Origin: Microvirga sp. TS319
GTDB taxonomy: Bacteria; Pseudomonadota; Alphaproteobacteria; Rhizobiales; Beijerinckiaceae
Direction: 5' to 3'
NCBI RefSeq assembly: GCF_041276405.1
Contig: NZ_JBGGGT010000002.1
Span: 3,449,001 to 3,513,000, forward strand
Length of the DNA: 64,000 nt
Positions 26,992 to 36,851 of the stretch are shown here, one piece after another. The notes beneath the pieces were generated by a model. It did no database searches, was not told where the DNA came from, and saw only the letters and a program-made list of their open reading frames with translations. The position numbers were made by a program, and so were the translations under genes. Within the stretch, counting starts at the first letter, position 1. Each line of letters starts with the position of its first letter.

Positions 26992-28218
26992 ATGGATTAT
27001 CAGACCTATTTTACGTCAGCCCTCGACCGCCTCCAGGCAGAGCGTCGCTATCGTGTATTCGCCGAGATCGAGCGGCAGGCGGGCCGCTTTCCCCACGCTA
27101 CCTGGCACAGCCCCGAGGGCCCGCGCCCCATCACGGTCTGGTGCTCGAACGATTATCTCGGCATGGGCCAGAACCGGGACGTGACCCGCGCCATGGTGGA
27201 GGCCGCCTGGCGGCTGGGCACCGGCGCCGGCGGCACCCGCAACATTTCCGGCAACAGCCATCCGATCGTCGCGCTCGAGGCCGAGCTCGCCGACCTGCAC
27301 GGCAAGGAAGCCGCCCTGGTCTTCACCTCGGGCTACGTCTCGAATCAGACCGGCATCTCGACGCTCGCGAAGCTGATTCCCGGCTGCCTGATCCTGTCGG
27401 ACGCCCTGAACCACAACTCCATGATCGAGGGCGTGCGCCAGTCGGGGTGCGACAAGGCGATTTTCCGCCATAACGATCTCGAGCATCTGGAGGAGCTTCT
27501 CCAGGCCGCCGGCGACCGGCCGAAGCTCATCGTGTTCGAGAGCGTGTATTCCATGGATGGGGACATCTCCCCGATTCACGCCATCTGCGATCTGGCCGAG
27601 CGCTACAACGCCATGACCTATCTCGACGAGGTCCATGCGGTGGGCATGTACGGCCCCCGCGGCGGAGGCATCGCCGAGCGCGACGGCGCGATGCACCGGG
27701 TCGACGTGATTGAAGGCACCCTCGGCAAGGCCTTCGGCGTGATGGGCGGCTACCTGACCGGCACGAAGGCCGTGATGGATGCCGTGCGCAGCTTTGCCCC
27801 GGGCTTCATCTTCACGACCGCCCTCCCCCCGGCCGTGGCAGCGGCCGCCACCGCGTCGATTCGGCACCTGAAGGCCTCCTCCAAGGAGCGGCAAATGCAG
27901 CAGCGGCAGGTGGCCCGCACGAAGCAGGTCCTCAGCGGCCTCGGCCTGCCGATCATGGATACCGTGACCCACATCGTTCCCGTCATGGTCGGAAACGCGG
28001 AGGCCTGTAAGGCCGCCTCGGACCGCCTGCTGGAAAAGCACGGAATCTATATCCAGCCGATCAACTATCCCACCGTGCCACGAGGCACGGAGCGCCTGCG
28101 CATCACGCCCGGACCGTTCCACACCGACGCGCATGTCAACGCCCTGGGTGCCGCCCTTGTGGAGGTCTGGGGCGCCCTGAAACTCCCCTTGAGCCAAAAA
28201 GTGCAGGCCGCCGAATAA
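26992..28218 (+). CDS. hemA: 5-aminolevulinate synthase
   Basis: 408 residues from the second ATG (MDYQTYF), with GGTGAG 3 bases before it; ATG 26989 and an upstream frame from 26929 are alternatives. A pyridoxal-phosphate alpha-oxoamine synthase: [49 protein letters not shown], and the cofactor lysine in [14 protein letters not shown]. It condenses glycine with succinyl-CoA to start haem synthesis by the C4 pathway typical of alphaproteobacteria. Monocistronic, followed by tRNA genes. Confidence 0.96.
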   Translation: MDYQTYFTSALDRLQAERRYRVFAEIERQAGRFPHATWHSPEGPRPITVWCSNDYLGMGQNRDVTRAMVEAAWRLGTGAGGTRNISGNSHPIVALEAELADLHGKEAALVFTSGYVSNQTGISTLAKLIPGCLILSDALNHNSMIEGVRQSGCDKAIFRHNDLEHLEELLQAAGDRPKLIVFESVYSMDGDISPIHAICDLAERYNAMTYLDEVHAVGMYGPRGGGIAERDGAMHRVDVIEGTLGKAFGVMGGYLTGTKAVMDAVRSFAPGFIFTTALPPAVAAAATASIRHLKASSKERQMQQRQVARTKQVLSGLGLPIMDTVTHIVPVMVGNAEACKAASDRLLEKHGIYIQPINYPTVPRGTERLRITPGPFHTDAHVNALGAALVEVWGALKLPLSQKVQAAE

Positions 28219-28283
28219 AAGATCGATTTCAATCTTGCACAGAGGGCCGTGCTGTGGCACTAAGCGGCCCTCCTCGTTGGCGG

Positions 28284-28358
<75 letters not shown>

Positions 28359-28536
28359 TCGATCTCCTTGAAGGTTCTATACCTTTTTGGATCGACCCTC
28401 TGAGAGCCTTCGTCTCGACGAGACTTGGCAGTATATTGGCGGCAGTTCAAATGCTTCCCATCAGAACGGAAGATCTCAAGGTCCTGGAGGTTTAATTCCT
28501 CATCGTCCCACCCGGCAGAATCTTCGTATGGGTTCT

Positions 28537-28611
28537 GGGCGCGTAGCTCAGTGGGAGAGCACTACGTTGACATCGTAGGGGTCGCTGGTTCAATCCCAGC
28601 CGCGCCCACCA
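28537..28611 (+). tRNA. tRNA-Val (GAC anticodon)
   Basis: Acceptor GGGCGCG pairs with CGCGCCC, D arm TAGCTCAGTGGGAGAGC, anticodon stem CTACG/CGTAG around TTGACAT, T arm CTGG-TTCAATC-CCAG, discriminator A, encoded CCA. Confidence 0.95.
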
Positions 28612-28616
28612 TTCCC

Positions 28617-28840
28617 ACAGCATCGGACGTGACATCGCCCCCATCCGATGCATCGGGTCTCTGTTTTGAGCATCTCTTCACGCCAAGCCGGGTCCGCTTT
28701 TTCGCACGATGCTCTCCTTGCTTGAGCATCTTTCCATGCAAGACCAGTTCCCACTTTTGGGAATGAATCCGATGTTCCCACGATAGAACAGCGCATCGTT
28801 CTTGCGAAAAACCGGGTCCACTTTTTCGCACGAGGCGCTA
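28617..28840. repeat. Dispersed palindromic repeat, copy 6 (four units)
   Basis: The longest copy: ACAGCATCGGACGTGACATC...CATCCGATGCATCGG; GAGCATCTCTTCACGC...CTTTTTCGCACGATGCTC; GAGCATCTTTCCATGC...CCCACTTTTGGGAATG; GCGCATCGTTCTTGCG...CACTTTTTCGCACGAGGCGC. Its right-hand edge CTA (28838-28840) is the TAG stop codon of the following minus-strand gene. Confidence 0.85.
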
Positions 28841-29872
28841 GGCGCGCGTGCGGGGCGAAAGCTCCATGGATGCCCTCTCCCGAAGATGTCGTAGCGCCGC
28901 GGCGATGTCGTCTTCAATCTTACGCGCGATGGGGTGACGATAATGGATCTGGTCGATGAAGAGCTCGGTTCTCTTCAGGTCCGGGCGATCATGCCACCAA
29001 TCGACCACAGCCGTGTTGGGCCGCCTCGCCGCCAGTTCGGTGAAGGCTTGCCGGCAGGCTTGTTCGGATGTGTAGCGCGGGGTTTCGGGCTTCGGCTGCT
29101 TTGCGGAAAATACCGGTGGGAACACCAGAACGACGGAAAGATCGGCCGGTAAGGTCGCGAGTTTCCGCTCCAGCACCTGGACCGCCGGAAACGATCCGTC
29201 CGGATAACCTCGCTGATCGTTTCCTTGCCTGAACAAGCCCTCGCGCCAGCGCCGTGGATCCGCAAGGAGTTCGGCATAGAACGGCTCATAGTCCCAATAG
29301 CCGTCCATCGCCGATTGCGCCTTCGCGCTTCGAACGAGGCCCAGACGTCGCCCGGCCTGCTCGAGGCTGCTGACGCTGAGCAGACCGGAGAGGTATTCGA
29401 CGGAGGAGTCCCTGAAACGCCAGAACGGGAAGGGATTCTCGCCTGCTCGCTGAGGATCGCGCGTGCACCATGTGTCCCGATTGACGCTGATCACCAGAGC
29501 TTTTGCGGCGCGATCATGATGCTTCATGAACCAATCGATGACCGTGAGCTGCTCGGGAATCTGAGATCCAGGCACGGAGAGCTGCGCGAAGGGAAGCCCT
29601 GTGAGCTCGGTCAGCCGCGACGGCTTGATGAGAGCGATTGTCGAGTTGCCGATGACCGCCGCCTTGAATTTCGGGCTGCGGCCGACGCTGGCTGTCGCAT
29701 TGACATCCTTCTGTCCGTAGAGATTGGGCTCACCCGAGAACGGCGATCGCCCCGTGTCATAAGGATCGATCAGATAGAGACCGCCCAAGAGCGCCAGGAA
29801 CAAACCAACAATGGAGCAGACCGCCCACGATACGAACCGGCTCCAGGCCTGATGTTGTGCTTCTGCGATCAT
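28838..29872 (-). CDS. SGNH-like membrane-anchored protein, partner of MBOAT acyltransferase
   Basis: 344 residues with an N-terminal membrane helix (residues 17-35, AVCSIVGLFLALLGGLYLI) and a periplasmic domain. VIGNST (74-78) resembles a GDS-type serine motif (Ser77), and FIDQIHY near the end has D307 and H310 spaced as in SGNH hydrolases. AlgJ/DltD-like proteins of this type transfer acyl groups with an MBOAT partner. It starts 15 bases after the MBOAT gene on the same strand, so a two-gene operon is clear. The acceptor polymer is unknown. Its TAG stop is part of repeat copy 6. Confidence 0.7.
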   Translation of the reverse strand: MIAEAQHQAWSRFVSWAVCSIVGLFLALLGGLYLIDPYDTGRSPFSGEPNLYGQKDVNATASVGRSPKFKAAVIGNSTIALIKPSRLTELTGLPFAQLSVPGSQIPEQLTVIDWFMKHHDRAAKALVISVNRDTWCTRDPQRAGENPFPFWRFRDSSVEYLSGLLSVSSLEQAGRRLGLVRSAKAQSAMDGYWDYEPFYAELLADPRRWREGLFRQGNDQRGYPDGSFPAVQVLERKLATLPADLSVVLVFPPVFSAKQPKPETPRYTSEQACRQAFTELAARRPNTAVVDWWHDRPDLKRTELFIDQIHYRHPIARKIEDDIAAALRHLRERASMELSPRTRA

Positions 29873-29887
29873 TGGATCTTCCGCCCG

Positions 29888-31258
29888 TCAAAACTGGAAG
29901 TAGATGAATTCGTAATTGGCCGCGTCCCCGATCTGGAACAGGACAGCGAGGAGAACCACGGCAAAACCGACGGCGATCGAGCGCCGGGGCGGCATCAGCT
30001 TGGCAACAGCCCACGCCGTTGGGCCAAGGCAGGCGACGGCTGCCGCTATGGCAATTGCGCGCCACTTGAACGCCGTACCCAGCGGTGCAAGGCCGAACAA
30101 TCCCTCGTAAATTCTCAGTGCCGCATCGAAGTTCGGGGCCCGGAACAGCACCCAGGCGAACATGACGAACAGCATCGTCAACACCCAGCCTGCAGCAGCC
30201 GGCATGCGCAGCCCTGCCCGGCGCCAGATGGCACCCGTCGCGAGCCCGAGCCCATGTGCCATGCCCCATGCGACGAAGGTCAGGCCGGCCCCGTGCCAGA
30301 GACCACCCAGCGCCATGGTCGCGAGGAGTGCGCAGAGCTGGACGGCCATGCCATTTCGGCTGCCGCCGAGAGGGATATACAGATAATCGCGCAGGAAGCG
30401 GGACAGCGTCATGTGCCAGCGCCGCCAGAAGTCCTGCAGGGACGTGGCGTTATAGGGCCTGTCGAAGTTGGGCGGCAGGACGATCCCGAGCATCAGGGCC
30501 ATGCCGAGAGCCATGTCCGTATAGCCGGAGAAGTCGAAATAGATCTGGAACGTGAAGCCGAGTGTCCCCTGCCAGGCCTCAGCGACCGAGACACTCCCGC
30601 GGGAGGCTTGTTCGAAGATCGGGTTGACGTACTCCGCCAGAGGGTCGCTGATGAACACCTTCTTGACCAAGCCGAACGTGAGCAACATGAGACCGCGCCC
30701 GAAACGCTCCGCCGCATCCGGGCGCTTGTACGGCCTTTCTTCAAACTGGTGCATGATTTCGCTCCAGCGCACGAGCGGGCCGGCGAGCACCTGAGGGAAG
30801 AAGGCGATGTACAGCGCGTAGCGGACAAGGCCGTAGCGTGGCGCGCGTCCGGCTTTGAGATCGACGAGATACATCACGTGGTGGAATGTGAAGAACGAAA
30901 TGCCGAGCGGCAAGCCGATGTCCCATTTCGGAATGGCGATACCAGGAATGAGATCGGCCCAACCCGTGAAGAAGTTGAAGTATTTGAAGACTCCGAGAAC
31001 GATCAGATTGCCAACAAGAGCCAACGTGATCAGCACGCCTTGCCGCGTTCGCAAAAAGGCTTGGGCGACGAACCAGTTCACCAGGATCGAGACTGCGAGA
31101 AGTGGCGTGAAGCGCCAGTCCCAGTAGCTATAGAACAGGAACGAAAGCAGGAGCAGGAGAGGAAGCCGCCATTGCGGCCTGAATTGCTCGACAACCCAAT
31201 GGAGCATCAGGGATGCGGGAAGGAAGACGAGCAGGAACGCAAACGAATTGAAGAGCAT
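29888..31258 (-). CDS. MBOAT family O-acyltransferase (AlgI-like)
   Basis: 456 residues from ATG 31258 (MLFNSFAFLLVFLPA), a typical family start; GTG 31285 would add nine residues. About 11-12 membrane helices. Motifs are YFDFSGYTDMALG, WRRWHMTLSRFLRDYLYIPL and GGLWHGAG with the catalytic histidine (His322 in this numbering). It moves acyl groups, usually acetyl, across the inner membrane to a secreted polysaccharide. No polysaccharide genes adjoin it. Confidence 0.92.
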   Translation of the reverse strand: MLFNSFAFLLVFLPASLMLHWVVEQFRPQWRLPLLLLLSFLFYSYWDWRFTPLLAVSILVNWFVAQAFLRTRQGVLITLALVGNLIVLGVFKYFNFFTGWADLIPGIAIPKWDIGLPLGISFFTFHHVMYLVDLKAGRAPRYGLVRYALYIAFFPQVLAGPLVRWSEIMHQFEERPYKRPDAAERFGRGLMLLTFGLVKKVFISDPLAEYVNPIFEQASRGSVSVAEAWQGTLGFTFQIYFDFSGYTDMALGMALMLGIVLPPNFDRPYNATSLQDFWRRWHMTLSRFLRDYLYIPLGGSRNGMAVQLCALLATMALGGLWHGAGLTFVAWGMAHGLGLATGAIWRRAGLRMPAAAGWVLTMLFVMFAWVLFRAPNFDAALRIYEGLFGLAPLGTAFKWRAIAIAAAVACLGPTAWAVAKLMPPRRSIAVGFAVVLLAVLFQIGDAANYEFIYFQF

Positions 31259-31285
31259 GAGGAGCCAGGACACCGGTTGGTTCAC

Positions 31286-31711
31286 CGGGTATCGAGGCCT
31301 CGGCGTTCAGAAACCTCCGTCCGGATCTTCGAAGAACCCTCCCTGACGTGACGATACCAAGTCAAGGTTTCAAAGAATGGCTGTTGGAGTTAGTCGAGGC
31401 ATGTGCTGAATATGCCACATTGTAGCAAGAAGTATGCGCGCATCTTCAGACGTAGTATGGAAACGCTCAACCGCGCAGTCTGCTGGAGAACAGCCTTGGG
31501 TGCAGGCAGCTTATAAGGACACCACAACGGCGCCCTGTTCATCACGTCTCGAAGCAGGATCGGGCCGAGATGAGCGGCACGAACGGCCCGAACGCCGAAA
31601 GAGGCAGATCAGCAAACGCGAAACAGTCGACCTGCTCACGGGCTCGAGCGTCAGCCTCGCGGGCCGCAGCAAGACGCAACGCAGGTTCGAAGCAACGACT
31701 TTGGCAACGAA
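31286..31711. other. Intergenic region upstream of the MBOAT operon
   Basis: The promoter of the acyltransferase pair should be here, but no box is clear. Open frames in the region have no ribosome site and unusual composition. I see nothing further. Confidence 0.4.
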
Positions 31712-31739
31712 AACGCAAAAGCCCCGCATGGGCGGGGCT
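31712..31739 (-). terminator. Terminator of tRNA-Glu
   Basis: AGCCCCGC/GCGGGGCT stem with a 4-base loop, followed on the minus strand by TTTTGCGTTTT. It lies 15 bases beyond the tRNA 3' end. Confidence 0.8.
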
Positions 31740-31754
31740 AAGCCTTTGAACCTT

Positions 31755-31830
31755 TGGCGCTCCCTAGGGGACTCGAACCCCTGTTTTCGCCGTGAGAGGG
31801 CGACGTCCTAGACCGCTAGACGAAGGGAGC
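31755..31830 (-). tRNA. tRNA-Glu (CTC anticodon)
   Basis: On the minus strand: acceptor GCTCCCT pairs with AGGGAGC, D arm CGTCTAGCGGTCTAGGACG, anticodon loop CCTCTCA (CTC), T arm CAGGGG-TTCGAGT-CCCCT, discriminator G, encoded CCA. Confidence 0.95.
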
Positions 31831-31864
31831 TAGCAAGGTGGTGGCCGCTCGTATAACCACCATC

Positions 31865-32923
31865 ATGAATCGCTTCAAGCCCTTTCTCTCAAAAAAGAGA
31901 GGGCGACGTCAAAATGAGGATGTGGTGGACGATACGACCCAGCAGGAATGGACCCTGAGTGAAGAAACGGCGACGGAGCGGCTGGATCGCGTGCTGGCGC
32001 GCCTGGCCAGCGACATGTCGCGCAGCCGTCTGCAGGCCCTCATCCGAGACGGCCAGGTGACAGTCGACGGCGCGCCCGCGCTCGATCCGGGCCGCAAGGT
32101 GGGCGCAGGCGCACGGATCGTCCTGCAGGTGCCTCCCCCCATTGCGGCGGAGCCCCAAGGCGAGGCCATGGACTTGTCCATCGTCTATGAGGACGACGAT
32201 CTGATCGTGATCGACAAGCCGGCGGGATTGGTGGTCCATCCGGCGGCCGGACACGAATCGGGCACCCTGGTCAATGCGCTCATCGCCCATTGCGGCGAGA
32301 GCCTCTCGGGCATCGGCGGCGTGAAGCGCCCCGGCATCGTGCACCGGCTCGACAAGGATACCTCCGGCCTTCTCGTCGTGGCCAAGAACGATCTGGCCCA
32401 TCAGGGCCTCGCGGAGCAGTTCGCCGATCACGGCCGCACGGGCCCGCTCGAAAGACTTTATCTCGCTCTTGTCTGGGGCGTTCCGGAGCGCAGGCGCGGC
32501 ACCGTGGAGGCAGCGCTCGCCCGCAGCCAGCACAACCGGGAGAAGATCGCGATCGTGTCCGACGACAACGAGCGTGGCCGTTATGCCATCACCCATTACG
32601 AGGTTGTCGAAGCTTTGCCCCCGACCGCGCCGGTCGCCGCTCTCGTGCAATGCGAACTGGAGACGGGACGCACGCACCAGATCCGTGTCCATATGGCCCA
32701 TATCGGCCATCCCCTCCTCGGCGATTCCGTTTACGGATCGGGGTTCAAGACCAAGGCGAACCGCCTTGCCCCGGACCAGAAGGAGGCGCTCACGGCGCTG
32801 AACCGGCAGGCGCTGCATGCGGCGGTCCTGGGCTTCGAGCATCCCAGGACAGGCGAGTTCCTGCGGTTCGAAAGCCCCATTCCGGCGGATCTGGCAAGGT
32901 TGCTGCAGGCTTTGAAAGCTTGA
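31865..32923 (+). CDS. rluD: 23S rRNA pseudouridine synthase, RluD family
   Basis: 352 residues from ATG 31865; GTG 31838 and in-frame GTG codons near 31922 are alternatives, and no start has a strong ribosome site. An N-terminal S4 RNA-binding region (TATERLDRVLARLASDMSR) is followed by the RluA/C/D catalytic domain with HRLDKDTSGLLVVAKN (catalytic aspartate). LETGRTHQIRVHMAHIGHPL confirms the family. RluD modifies helix 69 of 23S rRNA; RluC is a possible alternative. In many alphaproteobacteria it precedes rpoH, as here. Confidence 0.9.
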   Translation: MNRFKPFLSKKRGRRQNEDVVDDTTQQEWTLSEETATERLDRVLARLASDMSRSRLQALIRDGQVTVDGAPALDPGRKVGAGARIVLQVPPPIAAEPQGEAMDLSIVYEDDDLIVIDKPAGLVVHPAAGHESGTLVNALIAHCGESLSGIGGVKRPGIVHRLDKDTSGLLVVAKNDLAHQGLAEQFADHGRTGPLERLYLALVWGVPERRRGTVEAALARSQHNREKIAIVSDDNERGRYAITHYEVVEALPPTAPVAALVQCELETGRTHQIRVHMAHIGHPLLGDSVYGSGFKTKANRLAPDQKEALTALNRQALHAAVLGFEHPRTGEFLRFESPIPADLARLLQALKA

Positions 32924-33121
32924 GGGAGCAAGCGTCAATGCGTCGCAAAATTCAGCCACGCTGGCACCCTTGCGTTGCTGAAGCGTTCACCAGGTCTTGA
33001 AGTCCGGCGCCTCTATCCGGACACGGTTGAACCGCTTATATAAGGAAGTTGGGCGGCCGGCCATTGAGGGGGCTGCCTCAGGCTTGCCTCACGGAAAGAG
33101 GGAGCCAAAGGAGGAGAAGAT

Positions 33122-34021
33122 ATGGCTGCAGCGCTTCCAGTGCTTGCCAATGAAGGGGGCCTGTCCCGCTATCTCGACGAAATCCGTCGCTTCCCCATGC
33201 TCGAGCCGCATGAGGAATATATGCTCGCCAAAAGCTGGCGGGAGTATGGAGACCGCGAGGCCGCCCATAAGCTCGTGACATCCCACCTGCGCCTCGTCGC
33301 CAAGATCGCCATGGGTTACCGTGGCTATGGCCTGCCGATCAGCGAGGTGGTCTCAGAAGGCAATGTCGGCCTCATGCAGGCCGTCAAGCGCTTCGAGCCC
33401 GACAAGGGCTTCCGCCTCGCCACATATGCCATGTGGTGGATCAAGGCGGCGATTCAAGAATACATCCTGCGATCCTGGTCCCTCGTGAAGATGGGCACCA
33501 CCGCGAACCAGAAGAAGCTGTTCTTCAACCTGCGCAAGGCCAAGGGCCGCATCTCCGCGCTGGACGAAGGCGACCTGCGTCCCGATCAGGTGAAGCAGAT
33601 CGCCACCCAGCTCGGCGTGACGGAGCAGGACGTGGTGGACATGAACCGCCGCCTCGGCGGCGACGCCTCCCTCAATGCGCCCCTGCGCGACGAGGGCGAA
33701 GGCGGAGGCGAGTGGCAGGATTGGCTCGTCGACCAGAGCGAAAGCCAGGAGCAGGTGCTCGTGGAGGAAGAGGAAGGCCAGAACCGGCTGACTGCGCTCC
33801 GCAATGCCCTGACCGTCCTGAATCCGCGCGAGCGCCGGATCTTCGAGGCCCGCCGTCTCTCGGACGACCCCATCACGCTGGAGGAGCTTTCGACCGAGTT
33901 CGGGGTCTCCCGTGAGCGCGTCCGCCAGATCGAGGTCCGCGCCTTCGAGAAGATCCAGGAGGCGGTGAAGAAGAACCTCACCCAGATCGAGAGCACGCCC
34001 TCGGCCGAGGCCCCGGTCTGA
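33122..34021 (+). CDS. rpoH: RNA polymerase heat-shock sigma factor (sigma-32)
   Basis: 299 residues with a strong AAGGAGGAGA site before ATG. Region 1.2/2 (LSRYLDEIRRFPMLEPHEEY), region 2.4 (RLATYAMWWIKAAIQEYIL), the RpoH box QKKLFFNLRKAK, and region 4.2 (TLEELSTEFGVSRERVRQIE) are all present. It directs transcription of chaperone and protease genes on heat or envelope stress; ftsH in this window is a classical regulator and target. The 198 bases upstream probably hold its promoter, with a CTTATAT box at 33035 that I cannot pair with a -35. Confidence 0.96.
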   Translation: MAAALPVLANEGGLSRYLDEIRRFPMLEPHEEYMLAKSWREYGDREAAHKLVTSHLRLVAKIAMGYRGYGLPISEVVSEGNVGLMQAVKRFEPDKGFRLATYAMWWIKAAIQEYILRSWSLVKMGTTANQKKLFFNLRKAKGRISALDEGDLRPDQVKQIATQLGVTEQDVVDMNRRLGGDASLNAPLRDEGEGGGEWQDWLVDQSESQEQVLVEEEEGQNRLTALRNALTVLNPRERRIFEARRLSDDPITLEELSTEFGVSRERVRQIEVRAFEKIQEAVKKNLTQIESTPSAEAPV

Positions 34022-34033
34022 TCCCACTCGGTC

Positions 34034-34244
34034 TAAAGCATCATGCGGACCCAGCGGGCCGCGCGAGCGAAAAGTGGATCCTGTATTCGCTGACGCGGCC
34101 CTTCGGGTCCGCTCAAACGATGCGCTCATCCAAGAAGGGAGCATCGAATGCAAAAGCGGGAACCGGTTTTGCGTGGAAAGATGCTCGCAATCAAAATGTT
34201 ACATCATCGGACGTGAGTTCGATTGCACGTCCGATGATGTAACC
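34034..34244. repeat. Dispersed palindromic repeat, copy 7 (three units)
   Basis: GCATCATGCGGACCCAGCGG...AAAAGTGGATCC...AAACGATGCGCTC; then GAGCATCGAATGCAAAAGC...ACCGGTTTTGCGTG...AAGATGCTCGC; then ACATCATCGGACGTG...CACGTCCGATGATGT. It follows rpoH by 13 bases. Confidence 0.8.
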
Positions 34245-34259
34245 CTGCAAGCCCTCATG

Positions 34260-34289
34260 AAAAAGCCGCGCCTCCAGGCGCGGCTTTTT
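34260..34289. terminator. Bidirectional terminator between rpoH and the convergent gene
   Basis: AAAAAGCCGCGCCT and AGGCGCGGCTTTTT form a 14-bp stem with a two-base loop, A-run on one side and T-run on the other, so it can stop both rpoH and the minus-strand gene at 34312. Confidence 0.9.
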
Positions 34290-34311
34290 GATTGCCCTGT
34301 AGCGCGCTGCC

Positions 34312-35526
34312 TTACTGCCACTGGCTGAAGGCGCTGTTCAGAACCTGCTCTCCGGAAGCACCCTTCTCGAAGCTGAGAATAGCGCGCTGGCCCGAAGCCA
34401 TGCGGACGGGCAGATCGATCCAGTTCCGGCGCACGAAGAGCTCCGTGTTGCGCTCGACATCGCCCTGCAGGTTGGACAGACCGATCAGGAACAGGTTCTC
34501 GCGCACCGGCACCGGAAGACCCGCGATCGGCGTGCCGCGCGCGGCCTCTTCGTTCTTGAACTGGAGGAGGCCGACGTCGCGGATCACCCGGCCGCTGTCG
34601 CCCGCACGGGTGGTGAACGTGAGCTCGACCGTATGAGACGCGGGAAGAGTCGAATCCAGGTTACGGCGTAGCACCATTTTCATGGTCACCCCCGCATCGG
34701 GAATTTCGATATTCGCCGTGACCGCCTTCTCGAGCGGCTGCCCCTGGCCGGGGTTCACGTCTTCGAGCCGCCAGACCACGCGCCCCACATAGGCCTTGGG
34801 CGTCTGCGGATTGGTGGCGTCCTCCTCGTAGAAGACGGCGCGATGCGCCACTCCGATGGCCTGCCCCGCGTTCGGGGAGCCGGCGGGGGCCTGTCCGCCG
34901 ACGCGCTCTTCGATTTTTGGCGATTCCTGGCTGGCCGGTGCTTCCTGAGAAGCTTGGGCGACCGGCGTCTCGGGAATGGGGCTGTCCGAGCGGCTCTGCC
35001 ACCAGGCCAGCCCTCCGATGAGGAGGAGCACGAGAAGGATCGCCCCGCCGAGCATGACCGAGCGCATCTGCCGGTTGCTCTGCATAGCCGGATGCGGCCG
35101 GCTGTCGACCCGCGGACGGGCAGGCGGAGCCGCCTCCTCGACGGTTCGGGGAGCCGGCACAGGCTGCGGTGCAGGCTGCGGCTCTCCCTGAGAGGTTGTC
35201 CGCGGCGGGGCCTGCCTCGGCGTCATCACGCTGCGCAGCCGCTCCGCCGGTGTCTGAGGCGCCTGATCCTCGACCAGCATCTCGGCGAAGGCATTCGGAT
35301 CGAAGCCGGCCGGAGGTGGCGTGTAATCCGCTTCGACGCGCGTGATCGCATCATCGAGGGACGCGCGCTCCCGCTGGATGTCCGCCTCGGACAGAGGCGG
35401 ATTGAGGGAGCGCAGCTGAGCCACCAACGCCGTTCGGGCGCGCTCGTAAACGGCGCGCCGCGCGACGGACGTCTGCTCTGTCAGGCCTTCGACGGCCCGT
35501 ACAATGAGAGGGTAATAATCTGCCAT
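34312..35526 (-). CDS. Conserved hypothetical membrane protein downstream of purA
   Basis: 404 residues from ATG 35526 (MADYYPLIVRAVEGL), preceded by AAGGAA; a TTG at 35562 overlapping the purA stop is less likely. The N-terminal 100 residues are helical (ARRAVYERARTALVAQLRSL), followed by a proline-rich linker. One membrane helix (SVMLGGAILLVLLLIGGLAW) follows, then a periplasmic C-terminal domain with VFYEEDATNP and AYVGRVVWRLEDV. It is known only as a conserved hypothetical protein beside purA in Rhizobiales, from memory. Function not known. Confidence 0.7.
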   Translation of the reverse strand: MADYYPLIVRAVEGLTEQTSVARRAVYERARTALVAQLRSLNPPLSEADIQRERASLDDAITRVEADYTPPPAGFDPNAFAEMLVEDQAPQTPAERLRSVMTPRQAPPRTTSQGEPQPAPQPVPAPRTVEEAAPPARPRVDSRPHPAMQSNRQMRSVMLGGAILLVLLLIGGLAWWQSRSDSPIPETPVAQASQEAPASQESPKIEERVGGQAPAGSPNAGQAIGVAHRAVFYEEDATNPQTPKAYVGRVVWRLEDVNPGQGQPLEKAVTANIEIPDAGVTMKMVLRRNLDSTLPASHTVELTFTTRAGDSGRVIRDVGLLQFKNEEAARGTPIAGLPVPVRENLFLIGLSNLQGDVERNTELFVRRNWIDLPVRMASGQRAILSFEKGASGEQVLNSAFSQWQ

Positions 35527-35558
35527 TTCCTTGGGAATGACCCGCAGAAGCTCCGCCG

Positions 35559-36851
35559 TCAACCCTCAAAGGGGTTCTTCATGAGGATTGTATCGTCGCG
35601 TTCGGGCGATGTGGACAAGACCGCCACGGGCGCACCGATCAATTCCTCGATACGACGGACATATTTGACGGCCTGGGCCGGCAGATCCGCCCAGGACCGC
35701 GCGCCGGCCGTCGAACCGCTCCAGCCCTCGAACTCCTCGTAGATCGGCTCCACCCGCGCCTGAGCCCCCTGGCTCGCCGGGAAATAGTCGATCGTCTGTC
35801 CGTCGAGCTTGTAGCCGACACCGATCTTGATGGTGTCGAACCCATCCAGGATGTCGAGCTTGGTGAGCGCGATGCCGTCGATTCCGGACGTGCGCACCGT
35901 CTGGCGCACCAGGGTGGCATCGAACCAGCCGCAGCGGCGCTTGCGGCCCGTCACCACGCCGAACTCCTTGCCCTTCTGGCCGATCAGCTCGCCGGTCTCG
36001 TCGTGGAGCTCCGTCGGGAACGGCCCCTCGCCCACGCGGGTGGTATAGGCCTTGGCGATGCCCAGGACATAGCCGACGCCGCCCGGGCCGAGACCCGATC
36101 CGGTCGCGGCTTGGCCCGCCACCGTGTTCGAGGAAGTGACGAAGGGATAGGTGCCGTGATCGACATCGAGCAGCGCGCCTTGCGCTCCCTCGAACAGAAT
36201 GCGCTTGCCGGCCCGGCGCTCCTCGTCGAGGAGGCGCCACACGGCGTCCATGTAGGGGAGCACCTTCGGGGCGACCGAGGACAATTCCTCATAGATCTCC
36301 TCGGGCTTGAACTCGTCGAGGCCGAAGCCGCGGCGCAAGGCATTGTGGTGCGTGAGCAGCCGCTCGATCTTGTCGCGCAGCGAGGGAAGGTCGGCGAGAT
36401 CCATGAGGCGGATGGCGCGGCGGCCCACCTTGTCCTCATAGGCGGGCCCGATGCCGCGCTTGGTGGTGCCGATCTTCGTGCCCGCGCTGCCGCTCTCGCG
36501 CAGAGCGTCGAGCTCGCGATGGATCGAGAGGATGAGCGTCGCGTTCTCGGCCACGCGCAGGTTGTCGCGGGAGATCGACACGCCCTGCTCGGACAGCCGC
36601 TCGACCTCCGCCGCGAGGGCGTGCGGATCGAGGACCACGCCGTTGCCGATGACGGAGAGCTTGTTGGGGCGCACGACGCCGGAAGGCAGCAGCGACAGCT
36701 TGTAGACCTTGTCGCCGATCACGAGGGTATGGCCGGCATTGTGCCCGCCCTGGAACCGCACGACCACGTCTGCCTGTTCAGACAGCCAGTCGACGATCTT
36801 GCCCTTGCCTTCGTCGCCCCACTGGGCGCCCACGACAACTACGTTCGCCAT
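35559..36851 (-). CDS. purA: Adenylosuccinate synthetase
   Basis: 430 residues, standard length. [16 protein letters not shown] at the N-terminus holds the GTP-binding/catalytic aspartate, and [14 protein letters not shown] holds the catalytic histidine. [20 protein letters not shown] and [17 protein letters not shown] are family signatures. It joins aspartate to IMP with GTP, the first step of AMP synthesis, in the cytoplasm. The downstream hypothetical gene starts 32 bases later and is probably co-transcribed. Confidence 0.97.
   Translation of the reverse strand: MANVVVVGAQWGDEGKGKIVDWLSEQADVVVRFQGGHNAGHTLVIGDKVYKLSLLPSGVVRPNKLSVIGNGVVLDPHALAAEVERLSEQGVSISRDNLRVAENATLILSIHRELDALRESGSAGTKIGTTKRGIGPAYEDKVGRRAIRLMDLADLPSLRDKIERLLTHHNALRRGFGLDEFKPEEIYEELSSVAPKVLPYMDAVWRLLDEERRAGKRILFEGAQGALLDVDHGTYPFVTSSNTVAGQAATGSGLGPGGVGYVLGIAKAYTTRVGEGPFPTELHDETGELIGQKGKEFGVVTGRKRRCGWFDATLVRQTVRTSGIDGIALTKLDILDGFDTIKIGVGYKLDGQTIDYFPASQGAQARVEPIYEEFEGWSGSTAGARSWADLPAQAVKYVRRIEELIGAPVAVLSTSPERDDTILMKNPFEG

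Noticed and set aside
31434..31811. 125-codon frame between the MBOAT operon and tRNA-Glu
   Set aside because: It runs through the tRNA terminator and most of the tRNA gene, with no coding character.
33035..33041. Sigma-32-like promoter before rpoH (CTTATAT)
   Set aside because: No CTTG-type -35 box at the right distance, so the match is only to half of a promoter.
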